Source: Oxalobacteraceae bacterium CAVE-383
Lineage (GTDB): Bacteria; Pseudomonadota; Gammaproteobacteria; Burkholderiales; Burkholderiaceae_D
NCBI GenBank assembly: GCA_004134995.1
Contig: REGP01000001.1
Coordinates: 124,001-188,000, forward strand
DNA length: 64,000 bases
Reading direction: 5' to 3'
Within the stretch, counting starts at the first letter, position 1. Every line of letters starts with the position of its first letter. Below, piece after piece: positions 29,877 through 40,667 of this stretch. A program made the position numbers and the translations under genes. The notes beneath the pieces were generated by a model. The model saw nothing but the letters and a program-made list of their open reading frames with translations. It searched no databases and was not told the DNA's origin.

Positions 29877-32182
29877 TTGCGCAAGAATTGGAAGTTAGTT
29901 TGCATATGGCGTTTGTCGAAGCCCGGCAATCGCGGCACGAATTCATAACCGTCGAGCATCTGCTGCTGGCGCTGGTGGACAATCCGTCCGCGGCCGAGGT
30001 CCTGCGCGCGTGCGCGGTCAATATCGACGATCTGCGTAAGACGCTGACCAACTTCATCAGCGACAATACGCCAACCGTTTCCGGCACCACCGAAGTGGAT
30101 ACCCAGCCGACGCTGGGCTTCCAGCGCGTGATCCAGCGCGCCATCATGCACGTTCAGTCGGCATCGAACGGCAAGAAGGAAGTGACCGGCGCCAACGTGC
30201 TGGTGGCGATCTTCGGCGAAAAGGATTCGCATGCCGTTTATTATCTGCATCAGCAGGGCGTGACCCGGCTCGATGTGGTCAATTTCATTTCTCATGGCGT
30301 ACGCAAGGATCACACCGGCGAACCGCAAAAGGCGCCGGAAGGAGCTGAGGACGTGCAGACAGAAAGTCAGCAAAAGGAAAGTCCGCTCGATCAGTTCACG
30401 CAGAATCTGAACAAGCTCGCCAACGAAGGCAAGATCGATCCGCTGATCGGACGCGAATTCGAAGTCGAGCGCGTGATCCAGACCTTGTGCCGCCGGCGCA
30501 AGAATAATCCGCTGCTGGTCGGCGAAGCCGGCGTCGGCAAGACCGCCATCGCCGAGGGCCTGGCATGGCGCATCACGCAGGGCGACGTGCCTGAAATCCT
30601 GCGCGACGCGGTGGTGTACTCGCTCGACATGGGCGCGCTGCTGGCCGGCACCAAGTATCGCGGCGATTTCGAGCAGCGCCTGAAAGCGGTGCTCAAGCAG
30701 CTCAAGGACAGCCCGAACGGCATTCTGTTCATCGACGAAATCCATACCATCATCGGCGCCGGTTCGGCGTCGGGCGGCACCCTGGATGCGTCGAACCTGC
30801 TCAAGCCGGCGCTTTCCAGCGGCCAGCTCAAATGCATCGGCGCCACCACGTATACGGAATACCGCGGGGTCTTCGAAAAAGACCATGCCTTGTCGCGCCG
30901 CTTCCAGAAGATCGACGTCAATGAGCCGACCGTCGAGCAGACCATCCAGATTCTGCGCGGCCTCAAATCGCGTTTCGAAGAGCATCACAGCGTCAAGTAT
31001 TCCGCGATCGCATTGACCACGGCGGCCGAACTTGCGGCGCGCTTCATCAACGACCGTCATTTGCCCGACAAGGCGATCGACGTGATCGACGAAGCCGGCG
31101 CGGCGCAACGGATATTGCCGAAGTCGAAGCAGAAGAAGACCATCGGCAAGGCCGAGATCGAAGAGATCATTTCGAAGATTGCACGGATTCCGCCGCAGTC
31201 GGTCAACCAGGACGACCGCACCAAGCTGCAGACCATCGACCGCGATCTGAAGAATGTGGTGTTCGGGCAGGATCCGGCGATCGAAGCGCTGGCTTCCGCG
31301 ATCAAGATGTCGCGCGCCGGCCTCGGCAAGACCGACAAGCCGATCGGCTCGTTCCTGTTCTCCGGTCCGACCGGCGTCGGCAAGACCGAGGTGGCCAAGC
31401 AACTGGCCTTCATCCTCGGCATCGAGCTGATCCGTTTCGACATGTCCGAATACATGGAGCGCCATGCGGTGAGCCGTCTGATCGGCGCGCCGCCGGGCTA
31501 TGTCGGTTTCGACCAGGGCGGCCTGCTGACCGAAGCCATCACCAAGAAGCCGCACGCCGTGCTGCTGCTCGATGAAATCGAAAAGGCGCATCCCGACGTG
31601 TTCAACATCATGCTGCAGGTGATGGATCACGGCACGCTGACCGACAACAACGGCCGCAAAGCCGATTTCCGCAATGTGATCATCATCATGACCACCAATG
31701 CGGGCGCGGAAAGCTTGCAGAAGCGCACCATCGGCTTCACCGAGAAGAAGGAAGCCGGCGACGAGATGGCGGATATCAAGCGCATGTTCACGCCTGAGTT
31801 CCGCAACCGCATCGACGCCATCATCAGCTTCCGTGCGCTGGATCAGGAAATTATCCTGCGCGTGGTCGACAAGTTCCTGATGCAGCTGGAAGAGCAGCTG
31901 CACGAGAAGAAAGTCGAAGCGATCTTCTCGGACGACTTGCGCAAGTTCCTGGCGAAGAAGGGTTTCGATCCGCTGATGGGCGCACGCCCGATGGCGCGTC
32001 TGATCCAGGATATGATCCGCAAGGCGCTGGCCGACGAACTGCTGTTCGGCCGCCTGCTCAACGGCGGCAAGGTGACCGTCGACCTGGACGACAAGGAACA
32101 GGTCAAGCTGGCCTTCAAGGACGAAGATCCGGCGCCGCCTGCTTCTGGTCCGGGCGAACCGCAGGAACTGACGGTCGAGTAA
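29873..32182 (+). CDS. clpA: ATP-dependent Clp protease ATP-binding subunit ClpA
   Basis: Hexameric AAA unfoldase of the ClpAP protease. In 769 residues: N-terminal double Clp-N domain (1-145), first AAA module with Walker A GEAGVGKT and Walker [10 protein letters not shown], second with GPTGVGKT and [13 protein letters not shown], and the ClpP-contacting loop region IGF. Start ATG 29873 is set by the overlap with clpS and the GGAGGAA ribosome site. Confidence 0.97.
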   Translation: MIAQELEVSLHMAFVEARQSRHEFITVEHLLLALVDNPSAAEVLRACAVNIDDLRKTLTNFISDNTPTVSGTTEVDTQPTLGFQRVIQRAIMHVQSASNGKKEVTGANVLVAIFGEKDSHAVYYLHQQGVTRLDVVNFISHGVRKDHTGEPQKAPEGAEDVQTESQQKESPLDQFTQNLNKLANEGKIDPLIGREFEVERVIQTLCRRRKNNPLLVGEAGVGKTAIAEGLAWRITQGDVPEILRDAVVYSLDMGALLAGTKYRGDFEQRLKAVLKQLKDSPNGILFIDEIHTIIGAGSASGGTLDASNLLKPALSSGQLKCIGATTYTEYRGVFEKDHALSRRFQKIDVNEPTVEQTIQILRGLKSRFEEHHSVKYSAIALTTAAELAARFINDRHLPDKAIDVIDEAGAAQRILPKSKQKKTIGKAEIEEIISKIARIPPQSVNQDDRTKLQTIDRDLKNVVFGQDPAIEALASAIKMSRAGLGKTDKPIGSFLFSGPTGVGKTEVAKQLAFILGIELIRFDMSEYMERHAVSRLIGAPPGYVGFDQGGLLTEAITKKPHAVLLLDEIEKAHPDVFNIMLQVMDHGTLTDNNGRKADFRNVIIIMTTNAGAESLQKRTIGFTEKKEAGDEMADIKRMFTPEFRNRIDAIISFRALDQEIILRVVDKFLMQLEEQLHEKKVEAIFSDDLRKFLAKKGFDPLMGARPMARLIQDMIRKALADELLFGRLLNGGKVTVDLDDKEQVKLAFKDEDPAPPASGPGEPQELTVE

Positions 32183-32248
32183 TCGCAGAGGTAAGGGGCG
32201 AGCGAACGCAACAGCGCTCCCCCGCACTGCCGGCTATCGGCAAGCAAC

Positions 32249-32284
32249 AAAAAACCGGCAACGTGTAAACGTGCCGGTTTTTTC
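32249..32284. terminator. Bidirectional terminator after clpA
   Basis: AAAAACCGGCAACG and CGTGCCGGTTTTTT form a stem with one bulged A around TGTAAA, with A- and T-runs on either side; it serves clpA on plus and the M48-like gene on minus. Confidence 0.88.
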
Positions 32285-32318
32285 ATGGGCGGAGCAAATG
32301 CGGCGGGCGGCCGGGCGA

Positions 32319-33461
32319 TCAGGGCAGCAGCGGTTTCCCGGCCGCCTTCTTGGCATTGATGATTTGCGTCACTTTGCCGATCATCGCCAGCCGGTAGGCC
32401 GTCGAAGGGTGGATCGCGGTATAGCCGTTCGGCACGGATGCCGGATACGCCGCCGCCAGCCGCTTCCAGAACGCCGGCGCGTTGTCGATGCTGTAGCCGG
32501 CGCGCACCAGCATGTACAGCGACAGTGTATCGGCCGCGGCGTCCATGTCCTGTCCGTAAGGCAGGATGCCGCCGGTGCCGGCCAGGGTCGTGGCGTCGGG
32601 ATTGGTGCGCATCAGATTGGTGATGATGTCGCCAATGGTCTTGACCATCTTCTGCCGTCCCGGATGCGCCAGCGCGTCATGCGCGATTTCGCGCGCGATC
32701 AGATAGGCCAGCTCTTCGTCGGAGCGCGCGAAATTCATCATGCCGCGCGTGACCAGCACCCGCGAGCCGTCCGAATAGGCGTTGACGGTGTCGACATTGC
32801 CGAGTTCGACGCTGAATGAACAGGCCAGCGTCAGCGGCACCGTCACGTTCATCGGCGCGCCGCCGCGCTGCAGGACCAGCTTGACCGGCATCTTTCCGGC
32901 CATCAGCGGCGCCAGCACCGTGGCCGTCAGGCGCTCGGCATTTTCGCCTTGCGGAATCGGGCGGTCGCCGGCGCTGACCAGATAATCGCCGCGCTGCACG
33001 CCGTTGTTGGCCGCGCCGCTGCCGGGCAGCACGTCGGTGACCTGCAGGCGGTCGTCATAGCCCAGGCTCTGGGCGGCGGACGCCATCGCCTTCGAATAGG
33101 AATACTTGTTCTTGGCGGTGAAGCCCAGCAGATAGCGCGCATTGCCCTTGCACAGCGGCGCATTGGCCGTCAGCAGCGGAGAGGCGATCTTGAACAGGCG
33201 GTCCTGCATGGCGATCATGTTGCGCAAGGCGGTTTGCTCGGCGCTCGGCGCGGCCGCCGGCGCCGCTGCCGCCTGATTTGCGCCCGGCGCGGTCAACTGC
33301 GATTGCGGCGCGCAGGCGCCCAGCAACAGCAGCAGGGCCGCGGCCGCGGCAAACCGCAATGTCAATCCCGATTTCGATGCCAATTTCAATTTCAAATCCG
33401 GTCCCAGCGCTGATCCCGGCGTCCGGACGTTGACCTTCGATACTGCCATTGGGCTCTCCAT
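32319..33461 (-). CDS. M48-like lipoprotein with PDZ-like domain and degraded zinc site
   Basis: A 380-residue protein with a lipoprotein signal (lipobox LLGAC, Cys50), an Ala/Pro linker, a PDZ-like segment (about 135-205, VTDVLPGSGAANNGVQRGDYLVS) and an M48 peptidase-like C-terminal domain. The zinc motif HExxH reads REIAH at residues 257-261, so the first histidine is Arg, and the usual third-ligand Glu region reads DAAAD (307-311). Other M48 landmarks such as IHPSTAYRL are kept. It is probably a non-catalytic relative or binds metal differently. The start overlaps the dut stop (ATGA), so it is likely co-translated. Confidence 0.75.
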   Translation of the reverse strand: MESPMAVSKVNVRTPGSALGPDLKLKLASKSGLTLRFAAAAALLLLLGACAPQSQLTAPGANQAAAAPAAAPSAEQTALRNMIAMQDRLFKIASPLLTANAPLCKGNARYLLGFTAKNKYSYSKAMASAAQSLGYDDRLQVTDVLPGSGAANNGVQRGDYLVSAGDRPIPQGENAERLTATVLAPLMAGKMPVKLVLQRGGAPMNVTVPLTLACSFSVELGNVDTVNAYSDGSRVLVTRGMMNFARSDEELAYLIAREIAHDALAHPGRQKMVKTIGDIITNLMRTNPDATTLAGTGGILPYGQDMDAAADTLSLYMLVRAGYSIDNAPAFWKRLAAAYPASVPNGYTAIHPSTAYRLAMIGKVTQIINAKKAAGKPLLP

Positions 33462-33910
33462 CAGTGCTTGCCGGTGCTGCCGAAACCGTTGCCGCCGCGC
33501 TCGCTGGCATCGAAATCTTCCACGACATTGAACGCCACCTGCATCACCGGCACGATGACCAGTTGAGCCAGCCGTTCCATCGGATTGAGGACGAATTCGG
33601 TCTGGCCGCGATTCCAGGTCGAGATCATCAGCTGTCCTTGATAATCCGAATCGATCAGGCCCACCAAGTTGCCCAGCACGATGCCGTGCTTGTGGCCCAG
33701 GCCGCTGCGCGGCAGGATCATCGCCGCATAGGCGGGGTCGGCCACATGGATCGCCAGCCCGGTCGGAATCAGGTGCGTGCTGCCGGGCGCGATGGTCAGC
33801 GGCGCATCCAGGCAGGCGCGCAGGTCGAGCCCGGCGCTGCCCGCGGTGGCGTAGACCGGCAATTGATCGCGCATGCGTTCGTCGAGGATTTTGATGTCTA
33901 TGGAATTCAT
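33461..33910 (-). CDS. dut: Deoxyuridine 5'-triphosphate nucleotidohydrolase
   Basis: Trimeric dUTPase giving dUMP and keeping uracil out of DNA. The 149-residue protein shows the five family motifs, including [31 protein letters not shown] and the C-terminal flexible [10 protein letters not shown] arm that closes on the nucleotide. Neighbouring coaBC-dut order is conserved in many bacteria. Confidence 0.97.
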   Translation of the reverse strand: MNSIDIKILDERMRDQLPVYATAGSAGLDLRACLDAPLTIAPGSTHLIPTGLAIHVADPAYAAMILPRSGLGHKHGIVLGNLVGLIDSDYQGQLMISTWNRGQTEFVLNPMERLAQLVIVPVMQVAFNVVEDFDASERGGNGFGSTGKH

Positions 33911-33964
33911 GTCGCTTCGCGTAATAGGGAAAGGAGAAAGAGGATAGTGGTGCTTTGCCGCCCG

Positions 33965-35167
33965 CTACAGGCGGCGTGCGATTTCGGCGATCAGGCGGCC
34001 GGCCAGCGTTTGCTTGTCGGCGCGCGGCAGTTCTGTATGCCCCTGGCTGTCGAACAGCGTTACTGTGTTCTGGTCTTGCCCGAAGGCGGCCTGGGCGATA
34101 TTGCCGACCAGCAGCGGCACGTTTTTCTTGCGCCGCTTGGCTTCGCCGTAGGCCGGCAGGTTTTCCGATTCGGCCGCGAAGCCGACACAGAAGGGCGGCG
34201 ACGGCAATGCCGCGACGCCGGCCAGGATATCCGCGTTCAATGCAAATTCGAGCGCGGGCGGCTTGCCGTTCTGCACATCGGATTTTTTCAGCTTCTGCGC
34301 GCTGACGTTGGCGACATGCCAGTCGGCCACCGCCGCCACGGCGATGAATACATTCTGGCCGGCCACCCGGGACATCACGGCCTGGTGCATTTCCTGCGCC
34401 GTTTGCACCGGAACGTACAGCACGCCGTCCGGCGGCGCCAGCGCGGTGGGGCCCGATACCAGCGTGACTTCGGCGCCCGCATGCAGCGCCGCGCGCGCCA
34501 GCGCATAACCCATTTTTCCGGAGGAAAGATTGGTAATGCCGCGCACCGGATCGATCGGTTCGAAAGTCGGGCCGGCGGTCAGCAATACGCGCTTGCCCGC
34601 CAGCAGCTTCGGGGTGAACAGGGAGATCGTCTGTTCCAGTATCTGTTCGGCTTCCAGCATCCGGCCCATGCCCATTTCACCGCAGGCCTGGGAGCCGCTG
34701 TCCGGACCCAGCAGCCGTATGCCGTCGGCGCGCAATTGCGCCAGGTTGCGTTGCGTTGCCGGGTTCTGCCACATCTCGACGTTCATCGCCGGCGCGATCA
34801 GCAGCGGCAGGCCGGCCGGACGCGCCAGGCACAGCGTCGACAGCAGATCGTCGCAGGCGCCGTGCGCCAGCTTGGACATGAAGTCGGCCGAACAAGGCAC
34901 GATCAGGATGGCATCGGCATCGCGCGTGAGGTCGATATGCGGCATGTTGTTGGCGATGCGCGCGTCCCATTGATCCGTATAAACGGTATGGCCGGACAGC
35001 GCCTGCATGGTAACGGCGGTAATGAAATGCGTGGCGCCTTCGCTCATCACGACTTGCACCTGCGCGCCGGCCTTGACCAGGGCGCGCGTCAGCTCGGCCG
35101 CTTTGTAGCAGGCGATGCCGCCGGTCAGGCCCAGTACGATTTTTTTGCCGATCAATTCCATGGTCAT
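33965..35167 (-). CDS. coaBC: Bifunctional phosphopantothenoylcysteine decarboxylase / phosphopantothenate-cysteine ligase
   Basis: Two consecutive steps of coenzyme A synthesis. The 400-residue protein has the FMN-dependent CoaC domain (1-185) with LGLTGGIACYKAAEL, the PAMNVEMW motif and the active-site Cys in ACGEMGMGRM, followed by the CoaB ligase domain with TAGPTFEPIDPVRGITN. ATG 35167 is chosen: GGAG lies 6 nt before it; an in-frame start at 35233 would run into lspA. Gap to lspA is 11 bp. Confidence 0.95.
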   Translation of the reverse strand: MTMELIGKKIVLGLTGGIACYKAAELTRALVKAGAQVQVVMSEGATHFITAVTMQALSGHTVYTDQWDARIANNMPHIDLTRDADAILIVPCSADFMSKLAHGACDDLLSTLCLARPAGLPLLIAPAMNVEMWQNPATQRNLAQLRADGIRLLGPDSGSQACGEMGMGRMLEAEQILEQTISLFTPKLLAGKRVLLTAGPTFEPIDPVRGITNLSSGKMGYALARAALHAGAEVTLVSGPTALAPPDGVLYVPVQTAQEMHQAVMSRVAGQNVFIAVAAVADWHVANVSAQKLKKSDVQNGKPPALEFALNADILAGVAALPSPPFCVGFAAESENLPAYGEAKRRKKNVPLLVGNIAQAAFGQDQNTVTLFDSQGHTELPRADKQTLAGRLIAEIARRL

Positions 35168-35178
35168 GGCCGACTCCG

Positions 35179-35682
35179 TTATTTTTTCACGCGCCGCAAT
35201 TCGTCCAGAACAAACAATACCGCGCCGATGCAAATGGCGCTATCGGCGATGTTGAACGCCGGCCAGTGCCAGCGGCCCACATACACATCCAGGAAATCGA
35301 TCACGTGGCCGTAGACGATGCGGTCCGTCACATTGCCGAGCGCGCCGCCCAGGATCAGGGCCAGCGCCCAGCAGAACAGGCGTTGCCCGGCATGGCGCTT
35401 GAGCAGATACAGGATGAACAGCGCCGCGCCGATGCCGACCGCGGTCAGCACGTGGCGCTGCCAGCCGGCTTCGCTGGCCAGGAAGCTGAACGCCGCGCCC
35501 TTGTTATAGACCAGCACCAGGTTGAAGAACGAGGTCACCGCCATCGATTCGCCATAGGCGAACAGTTTGGCGATGGTGATCTTGGTCAACTGGTCGATCA
35601 GCAGCGTAATCGCCGCCACGCCCAGCCAGGGCAGGATGCTGCCGCCGGAGGAGGCGCTGAAAGATTTTTTTTTGGTAGCCAT
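35179..35682 (-). CDS. lspA: Lipoprotein signal peptidase (signal peptidase II)
   Basis: Inner-membrane aspartyl protease removing lipoprotein signal peptides. The 167 residues form four transmembrane helices; the two catalytic aspartates lie in [15 protein letters not shown] and FNIADSAI. The N-terminus has a polar 15-residue extension with a Lys-rich start. It follows ileS by 15 bp in the conserved ribF-ileS-lspA order. Confidence 0.96.
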   Translation of the reverse strand: MATKKKSFSASSGGSILPWLGVAAITLLIDQLTKITIAKLFAYGESMAVTSFFNLVLVYNKGAAFSFLASEAGWQRHVLTAVGIGAALFILYLLKRHAGQRLFCWALALILGGALGNVTDRIVYGHVIDFLDVYVGRWHWPAFNIADSAICIGAVLFVLDELRRVKK

Positions 35683-35697
35683 GCTGATGTATCCCGG

Positions 35698-38610
35698 TTA
35701 GGCAAAACGACGCTGTTCACCCGCGCCGAACAGATTACTGACGCAACGGCCGCACAGGCCGGGATGTTCCGGCGATGCGCCGACATCGGCCCGGTAATGC
35801 CAGCAGCGTTCGCATTTCTGATAGGCCGATGGCGTCACGGTCACGCTTTCGAGCGTGGCGTCGGTCGCCGGCGCCACGCTGGCCGCCGAAGTGATCAGCA
35901 CGAACTTCAGATCGTCGCCGAGCGATTCCAGCGCGGCCAGCCGTTCGCCGCGCGCCGTCAATGCAACCTCGGCCTGCAGCGACGAGCCGATGGCGCCCGC
36001 GCCGCGCACTTCTTCCAGCTGCCGCGTGACTTCGGCGCGCACTTCGCGCAGCGTGGCGTACTTGGCCAGCAGCGCTTCGGCATCGGCCACCGGCGGCAGC
36101 GTGTAATAGGTTTGCGTGAAAATGGTTTCGCCGCCGTCGGCATAGGTCTTGGCGTCGGCGAACGAGGCCCAGGCTTCTTCGGCCGTGAACGACAGCATCG
36201 GCGCCATCAGCCGCAACAGCGCCTGGGTGATGTGCCAGATCGCCGTTTGCGCCGAGCGCCGCGCATGCGACGCCACGGCGGTGGTGTACAGGCGGTCCTT
36301 CAGGATATCCAGGTAAAAACCGCCCAGGTCTTCGGAGCAGTACATCTGCAGCTTCGATACCACCGGATGGAATTCATAGGCGTTGTAGTGCGCCAGGATG
36401 TCGTCCTGCAGGCGCGCCATGCCGGCGATCGCGTAACGGTCGATTTCCAGCATGTCCGGCACCGCGACGGCGTCGGCGGCGGGATTGAAATCGGCGGTGT
36501 TGGCCAGCAGGAAGCGCAGCGTGTTGCGGATGCGGCGATAGGCTTCCACCACGCGCTTGAGGATTTCGTCGGAGATCGACAGCTCGCCCGAATAGTCGGT
36601 CGAGGCCACCCACAGCCGCAGGATTTCGGCGCCCAGCGAATCGGAGACTTTCTGCGGCGCCACCACGTTGCCCTTGGACTTGGACATCTTCTTGCCCTCG
36701 CCGTCGACCACGAAGCCGTGCGTCAGCAGCGCCTTGTAAGGCGCGCAGCCGTTCAGCATGGCCGAGGTCAGCAGCGAGGAATGGAACCAGCCGCGATGCT
36801 GGTCCGAGCCTTCCAGATACAGATCTGCCGGAAACGCCGACTGCGTCTTGTGCGAGCCGCGCAGCACGGTCTGGTGCGTGGCGCCGGAATCGAACCAGAC
36901 GTCCAGCGTGTCGCGGTTTTTTTCGTATTGCGCGGCTTCGTCGCCGAGCAGTTCCTTGATATCCAGCGCCTGCCATGCCTCGATGCCGCTGCGTTCGATG
37001 CGCTGCGCGATCTGCTCGATCAGTTCCGGCGTGCGCGGATGCAATTGGCCGGTTTCCTTGTGCACGAAGAATGCCATCGGCACGCCCCATTGGCGCTGGC
37101 GCGACAGCGTCCAGTCGGGCCGGTTGGCGATCATGCCGTGCAGCCGGGCCTTGCCCCAGGCCGGATAGAACGCGGTTTCGTCGATGGCGCCCAGGGCGGC
37201 CTCGCGCAGCGATTTGCCGCCGTCGGCCGGGGTGTTGTCCATGCTGGCGAACCATTGCGAGGTGGCGCGGTAGATGATCGGCGTCTTGTGGCGCCAGCAG
37301 TGCATGTAGCTGTGATCGAACATCACCAGCTTGAACAGCGAGCCGGTTTGCTCCAATGCGCTGCAGATCGGCTTGGAGGCTTCCCAGATCGTCATGCCGC
37401 CGAACAGCGGCAGCGACGGCACGAAGCGGCCGTCGCCCATGACCGGGCCGATGATGTCGCCGTCCTGCATGCCGTGCCGCTTGCAGGAGATAAAGTCTTC
37501 GATGCCGTAGGCCGGCGCCGAGTGCACGATGCCGGTGCCGCTGTCGGCCGTCACGTAGTCGCCCAGGTAGATCGGCGAGAGGCGGTCGTAGCCGGCGTCG
37601 GCCGCCGCCAGCGGGTGGCGGAACTTGATCAGGTCCAGCGCCGCGCCCTTGCAGGTGGCGATGGCTTCGCCCTGCAGGCCGAAGCGCTGCAGGCAGTCGG
37701 CAACCAGGTCGGAGGCCAGGATCAGCAGCAGCGGCGCGCCGTTGCGCTCGGTGCGCACCAGCGAATAGTCGAATTCGGGATGTACGTTGAGCGCCTGGTT
37801 GGACGGGATGGTCCACGGCGTGGTGGTCCAGATGACGACATAGCCCTGGCCGGCCGGCAGCGCCGCCAGGCCGAAGGCGGCGGCGATTTTTTCAGGCTCC
37901 GCGAAAGCGAAGCCGACATCGATCGACGGATCGCGTTTGTCCTGGTATTCGACTTCCGCCTCGGCCAGCGCCGAACCGCAATCGAAACACCAGTTGACCG
38001 GCTTCAGGCCGCGGTAGACATAGCCTTTTTCCAGAATCGTGCCGAGCGCGCGCAGCTCGTCGGCCTCGTTCGAGAAATTCATGGTCTTGTACGGATTGTC
38101 CCATTCGCCCAGAACGCCGAGCCGGATGAAATCGGCCTTCTGCCGTTCGATCTGTTCGCCGGCATAGGCGCGCGCCTTGGCCTGCACCTCGGCCACCGGC
38201 AGGTTCTTGCCGTACAGTTTTTCGATCTGGATTTCGATCGGCATGCCGTGGCAATCCCAGCCCGGCACGTACTGGGCGTCGAAGCCGGCCATGTTGCGGG
38301 CCTTGACGATCATGTCCTTCAGGACCTTGTTGACGGCATGGCCGATATGGATGTCGCCGTTGGCGTAGGGCGGGCCGTCATGCAGGATGAATTTGGGGCG
38401 GCCGGCGGCAGCCTTGCGGATGCGGTCGTAGATTTTTTTCTCTTGCCATTGCCTGACCCACTGCGGTTCGCGCTTGGCCAGGTCGCCGCGCATCGGAAAC
38501 GCCGTTTCGGTCATGTTGACCGGATATTTGCTTTGCACTTTTTCCTGGCGCTTGCCCGCGTTGGCGGCGTTGGCGGGTTTGTTATTGCTTTTGGATTCTT
38601 GCTCGGACAT
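35698..38610 (-). CDS. ileS: Isoleucyl-tRNA synthetase
   Basis: Class I synthetase charging tRNA-Ile with an editing activity. In 970 residues: HIGH motif in [11 protein letters not shown], the CP1 editing domain (about 200-410) with [17 protein letters not shown] in KKMSKSKGN, anticodon-binding domain, and the C-terminal zinc ribbon with [12 protein letters not shown] and LCGRC. ATG 38610 is preferred to an in-frame TTG at 38619. The N-terminal 30 residues are Asn/Lys-rich and not part of the core. Confidence 0.96.
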   Translation of the reverse strand: MSEQESKSNNKPANAANAGKRQEKVQSKYPVNMTETAFPMRGDLAKREPQWVRQWQEKKIYDRIRKAAAGRPKFILHDGPPYANGDIHIGHAVNKVLKDMIVKARNMAGFDAQYVPGWDCHGMPIEIQIEKLYGKNLPVAEVQAKARAYAGEQIERQKADFIRLGVLGEWDNPYKTMNFSNEADELRALGTILEKGYVYRGLKPVNWCFDCGSALAEAEVEYQDKRDPSIDVGFAFAEPEKIAAAFGLAALPAGQGYVVIWTTTPWTIPSNQALNVHPEFDYSLVRTERNGAPLLLILASDLVADCLQRFGLQGEAIATCKGAALDLIKFRHPLAAADAGYDRLSPIYLGDYVTADSGTGIVHSAPAYGIEDFISCKRHGMQDGDIIGPVMGDGRFVPSLPLFGGMTIWEASKPICSALEQTGSLFKLVMFDHSYMHCWRHKTPIIYRATSQWFASMDNTPADGGKSLREAALGAIDETAFYPAWGKARLHGMIANRPDWTLSRQRQWGVPMAFFVHKETGQLHPRTPELIEQIAQRIERSGIEAWQALDIKELLGDEAAQYEKNRDTLDVWFDSGATHQTVLRGSHKTQSAFPADLYLEGSDQHRGWFHSSLLTSAMLNGCAPYKALLTHGFVVDGEGKKMSKSKGNVVAPQKVSDSLGAEILRLWVASTDYSGELSISDEILKRVVEAYRRIRNTLRFLLANTADFNPAADAVAVPDMLEIDRYAIAGMARLQDDILAHYNAYEFHPVVSKLQMYCSEDLGGFYLDILKDRLYTTAVASHARRSAQTAIWHITQALLRLMAPMLSFTAEEAWASFADAKTYADGGETIFTQTYYTLPPVADAEALLAKYATLREVRAEVTRQLEEVRGAGAIGSSLQAEVALTARGERLAALESLGDDLKFVLITSAASVAPATDATLESVTVTPSAYQKCERCWHYRADVGASPEHPGLCGRCVSNLFGAGEQRRFA

Positions 38611-38636
38611 ATTTTTCAATCGGATTCGGTTTCAAT

Positions 38637-39593
38637 TCAGTTCGGAGTCGTTTCCTGATCGCGGAAAAAACTGCGCGCATTGCTGGCGTCGCGTTCGATG
38701 GCGGCGGTCAAGGTCGGTAAGTCGATGTATTTTTCTTCGTTGCGCAGCTTGTGCAGAAACTCCACGCGCACCAGCTTGCCGTAGCAGTTGCGGCTGTAAT
38801 CGAAGAGATGGGTTTCCAGCAGGATGCGGCCGCTGTCGTCCACGGTAGGGCGGGCGCCGAGGCTGGCCACGCCAGGCAGCGGCTGGTCTTCCAGGCCGTG
38901 CACCTGCACCACGAAAATGCCGTCCAGGGCCGGATGCCGATGCCGGAACCGCATGTTCAGGGTGGGAAAGCCGAGGCTGCGGCCCAGCTTCTGGCCATGG
39001 ACCACGTGGCCGGAAATGGAATAGGGATGTCCCAGCAGTTGCCGGGTCTGGACGAAATCGCCGGCCGCCAGCGCCGCGCGCACCGAAGACGAGGAGACGC
39101 GCATGCCTTCGTTCATCACCGTCGGCATGGTGATCACTTCGAAACCGTAGTGCCGGCCGGCTTCGATCAGGGTATCGATATTGCCGGCGCGGCGCGCGCC
39201 GAAGCAGAAGTCCTCGCCGACCATCAGCCATTTGACGTGCAGGCCCTGCACCAGCACCTTTTCGATGAAGTCCTGCGGCGAGAGGGCGGCGAAACCGGCA
39301 TTGAAATGTTCGACGATGACGCGGTCGATGCCGGCCTCGGCCAGCGAGCCGAGCTTGTCGCGCAGATTGGCGATGCGCTTGGGCGCCTTGGCGTTCGGAT
39401 TCAGGGCGGCGAAGAATTCGCGCGGATGCGGTTCGAAGGTCATGACGGCGGCGTCCAGGCCCAGGCGCGACGCGGCCGCGCGCACTTGCGCCAGCAATGC
39501 CTGATGGCCGCGGTGCACGCCGTCGAAATTGCCGATCGTCAACGCGCAGGGCGCGCGCGAGACGGCATTGGGAAGTCCTCGAAATACCTTCAT
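38637..39593 (-). CDS. ribF: Bifunctional riboflavin kinase / FAD synthetase
   Basis: Converts riboflavin to FMN and then FAD. The 318 residues carry an N-terminal nucleotidyltransferase domain (TIGNFDGVHRGHQALL, later GEDFCFG) and a C-terminal flavokinase domain (GHVVHGQKLGRSLGFPTLNM, the GVASLGARPTV segment and ETHLFDYSRNCYG). It precedes ileS by 26 bp on the same strand. Confidence 0.96.
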   Translation of the reverse strand: MKVFRGLPNAVSRAPCALTIGNFDGVHRGHQALLAQVRAAASRLGLDAAVMTFEPHPREFFAALNPNAKAPKRIANLRDKLGSLAEAGIDRVIVEHFNAGFAALSPQDFIEKVLVQGLHVKWLMVGEDFCFGARRAGNIDTLIEAGRHYGFEVITMPTVMNEGMRVSSSSVRAALAAGDFVQTRQLLGHPYSISGHVVHGQKLGRSLGFPTLNMRFRHRHPALDGIFVVQVHGLEDQPLPGVASLGARPTVDDSGRILLETHLFDYSRNCYGKLVRVEFLHKLRNEEKYIDLPTLTAAIERDASNARSFFRDQETTPN

Positions 39594-39655
39594 TGATTCA
39601 GCCGGAAGCCATTAGAACTCGTTACCAAAACTTGCCATTATAAAGGCTTTCGCAC

Positions 39656-40381
39656 TCACATTTCGCCCCAGACGGCGTTGAGCGCGGCCAGCGCGGCCAG
39701 TCCGGCGGTTTCGGTGCGCAAAATGCGCGGCCCCATCGACAGCATCATCGCGCCGTGCACGCAGGCCAGCGTTTCTTCGGCTTCGGTGAAGCCGCCTTCG
39801 GGGCCGATCAGCAGCGCCAGCGCCTGGGACGGCTGATGGCGCGCCCAGTCAGAGAGCGATTGCCCGCCGCGCGGCGAGAGCAGCACGCGCCGATGCAGGT
39901 CCTGCTGCGCCAGCCAGTCGTTCAGAGGGCTCAGCGGCGCCAGCAGCGGCAGCCGGTTGCGCCCGCTTTGTTCGGCGGCGGCCACGATCACGCCTTGCCA
40001 GTGCGCCTGTTTTTTCTCGGCGCGTTCGGCGCTCAGGCGCACCACGCAGCGCTGCGCGGCCAGGGGCTGGATCGAGGTCGCGCCGAGTTCCACCGATTTT
40101 TCGATGATCCAGTCGAATTTGCTGCCTTCCGGCAATGCCTGCGCCAGCGTGATCGCATAGGGCAGCTCGGCTTCGCGCGGCGAAAACGTCTTGATTTCGG
40201 CGCTGGCGCCCTTGCGTTCGACCAGCGTCAGGCTGGCCGTATATTCGCCGCCTTCGCCGTTGAACAGCGTGACCAGGTCGCCCGGCTGCATGCGCAGCAC
40301 CTGCACATGGTGGGCGACATGGTCGGGCAAGCGCAGCGGCTGGCCGACTGAAAGCGGAACGGGGCAATAAAAGCGCGGCAT
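39656..40381 (-). CDS. rsmE: 16S rRNA (uracil-1498-N3)-methyltransferase RsmE
   Basis: SPOUT-class methyltransferase acting on the 30S decoding region. The 241-residue product has an N-terminal PUA-like domain (PRFYCPVPL to FNGEGGEY) and the knotted domain with IIEKSVELG, ALLIGPEGGFTEAE and GPRILRTETA. ATG 40381 has AGGA upstream; an in-frame start at 40624 would add 81 residues encoded by a palindromic repeat and is rejected. It is 62 bp upstream of ribF and may belong to that operon. Confidence 0.95.
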   Translation of the reverse strand: MPRFYCPVPLSVGQPLRLPDHVAHHVQVLRMQPGDLVTLFNGEGGEYTASLTLVERKGASAEIKTFSPREAELPYAITLAQALPEGSKFDWIIEKSVELGATSIQPLAAQRCVVRLSAERAEKKQAHWQGVIVAAAEQSGRNRLPLLAPLSPLNDWLAQQDLHRRVLLSPRGGQSLSDWARHQPSQALALLIGPEGGFTEAEETLACVHGAMMLSMGPRILRTETAGLAALAALNAVWGEM

Positions 40382-40406
40382 GATTTCCTGTTGTTTGTTC
40401 AGTTGC

Positions 40407-40529
40407 GGCGCCCTCGGCCGGGATGCAATGGGACGTCGTACTCCGTTCGTGTCCTCCTGCGGCCTGCGGCCGCATTCCCCCTTTACCTCACTGCGCACAA
40501 CATCCCATCGCATCCCGGCCGAGGGCGCC
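40407..40529. repeat. Large intergenic palindrome (123 bp) between rsmE and tkt
   Basis: The 27 bases at 40407-40433 (starting GGCGCCCTCGG) pair with 40503-40529 with one mismatch. Inside, similarity between the arms continues, and a second stem GCGGCC/GGCCGC lies near the centre around TGC. The whole would fold into one long hairpin in either RNA or single-stranded DNA. It resembles REPIN or MITE-like palindromic elements in structure; no transposase or target duplication is seen. Its core ACGGAGTACGAC (minus strand) is related to the palindrome at 4021-4095. Confidence 0.75.
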
Positions 40530-40667
40530 TCCACTGAAACGGTATGGCCGATAGCGCAGATTTTAATGGCTCGGCCCTGTCTCTGGTAAAATACTTGGCT
40601 TCGCGGCGGGTGCAAACGCATCATGCCGCAACGCGTTTTTCGCCATTATCGCCATTTACATCAACAT

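Noticed and set aside
40382..40624. N-terminal extension of RsmE by 81 residues
   Set aside because: It would be translated from the palindromic repeat; ATG 40381 has a ribosome site and gives the normal family start.
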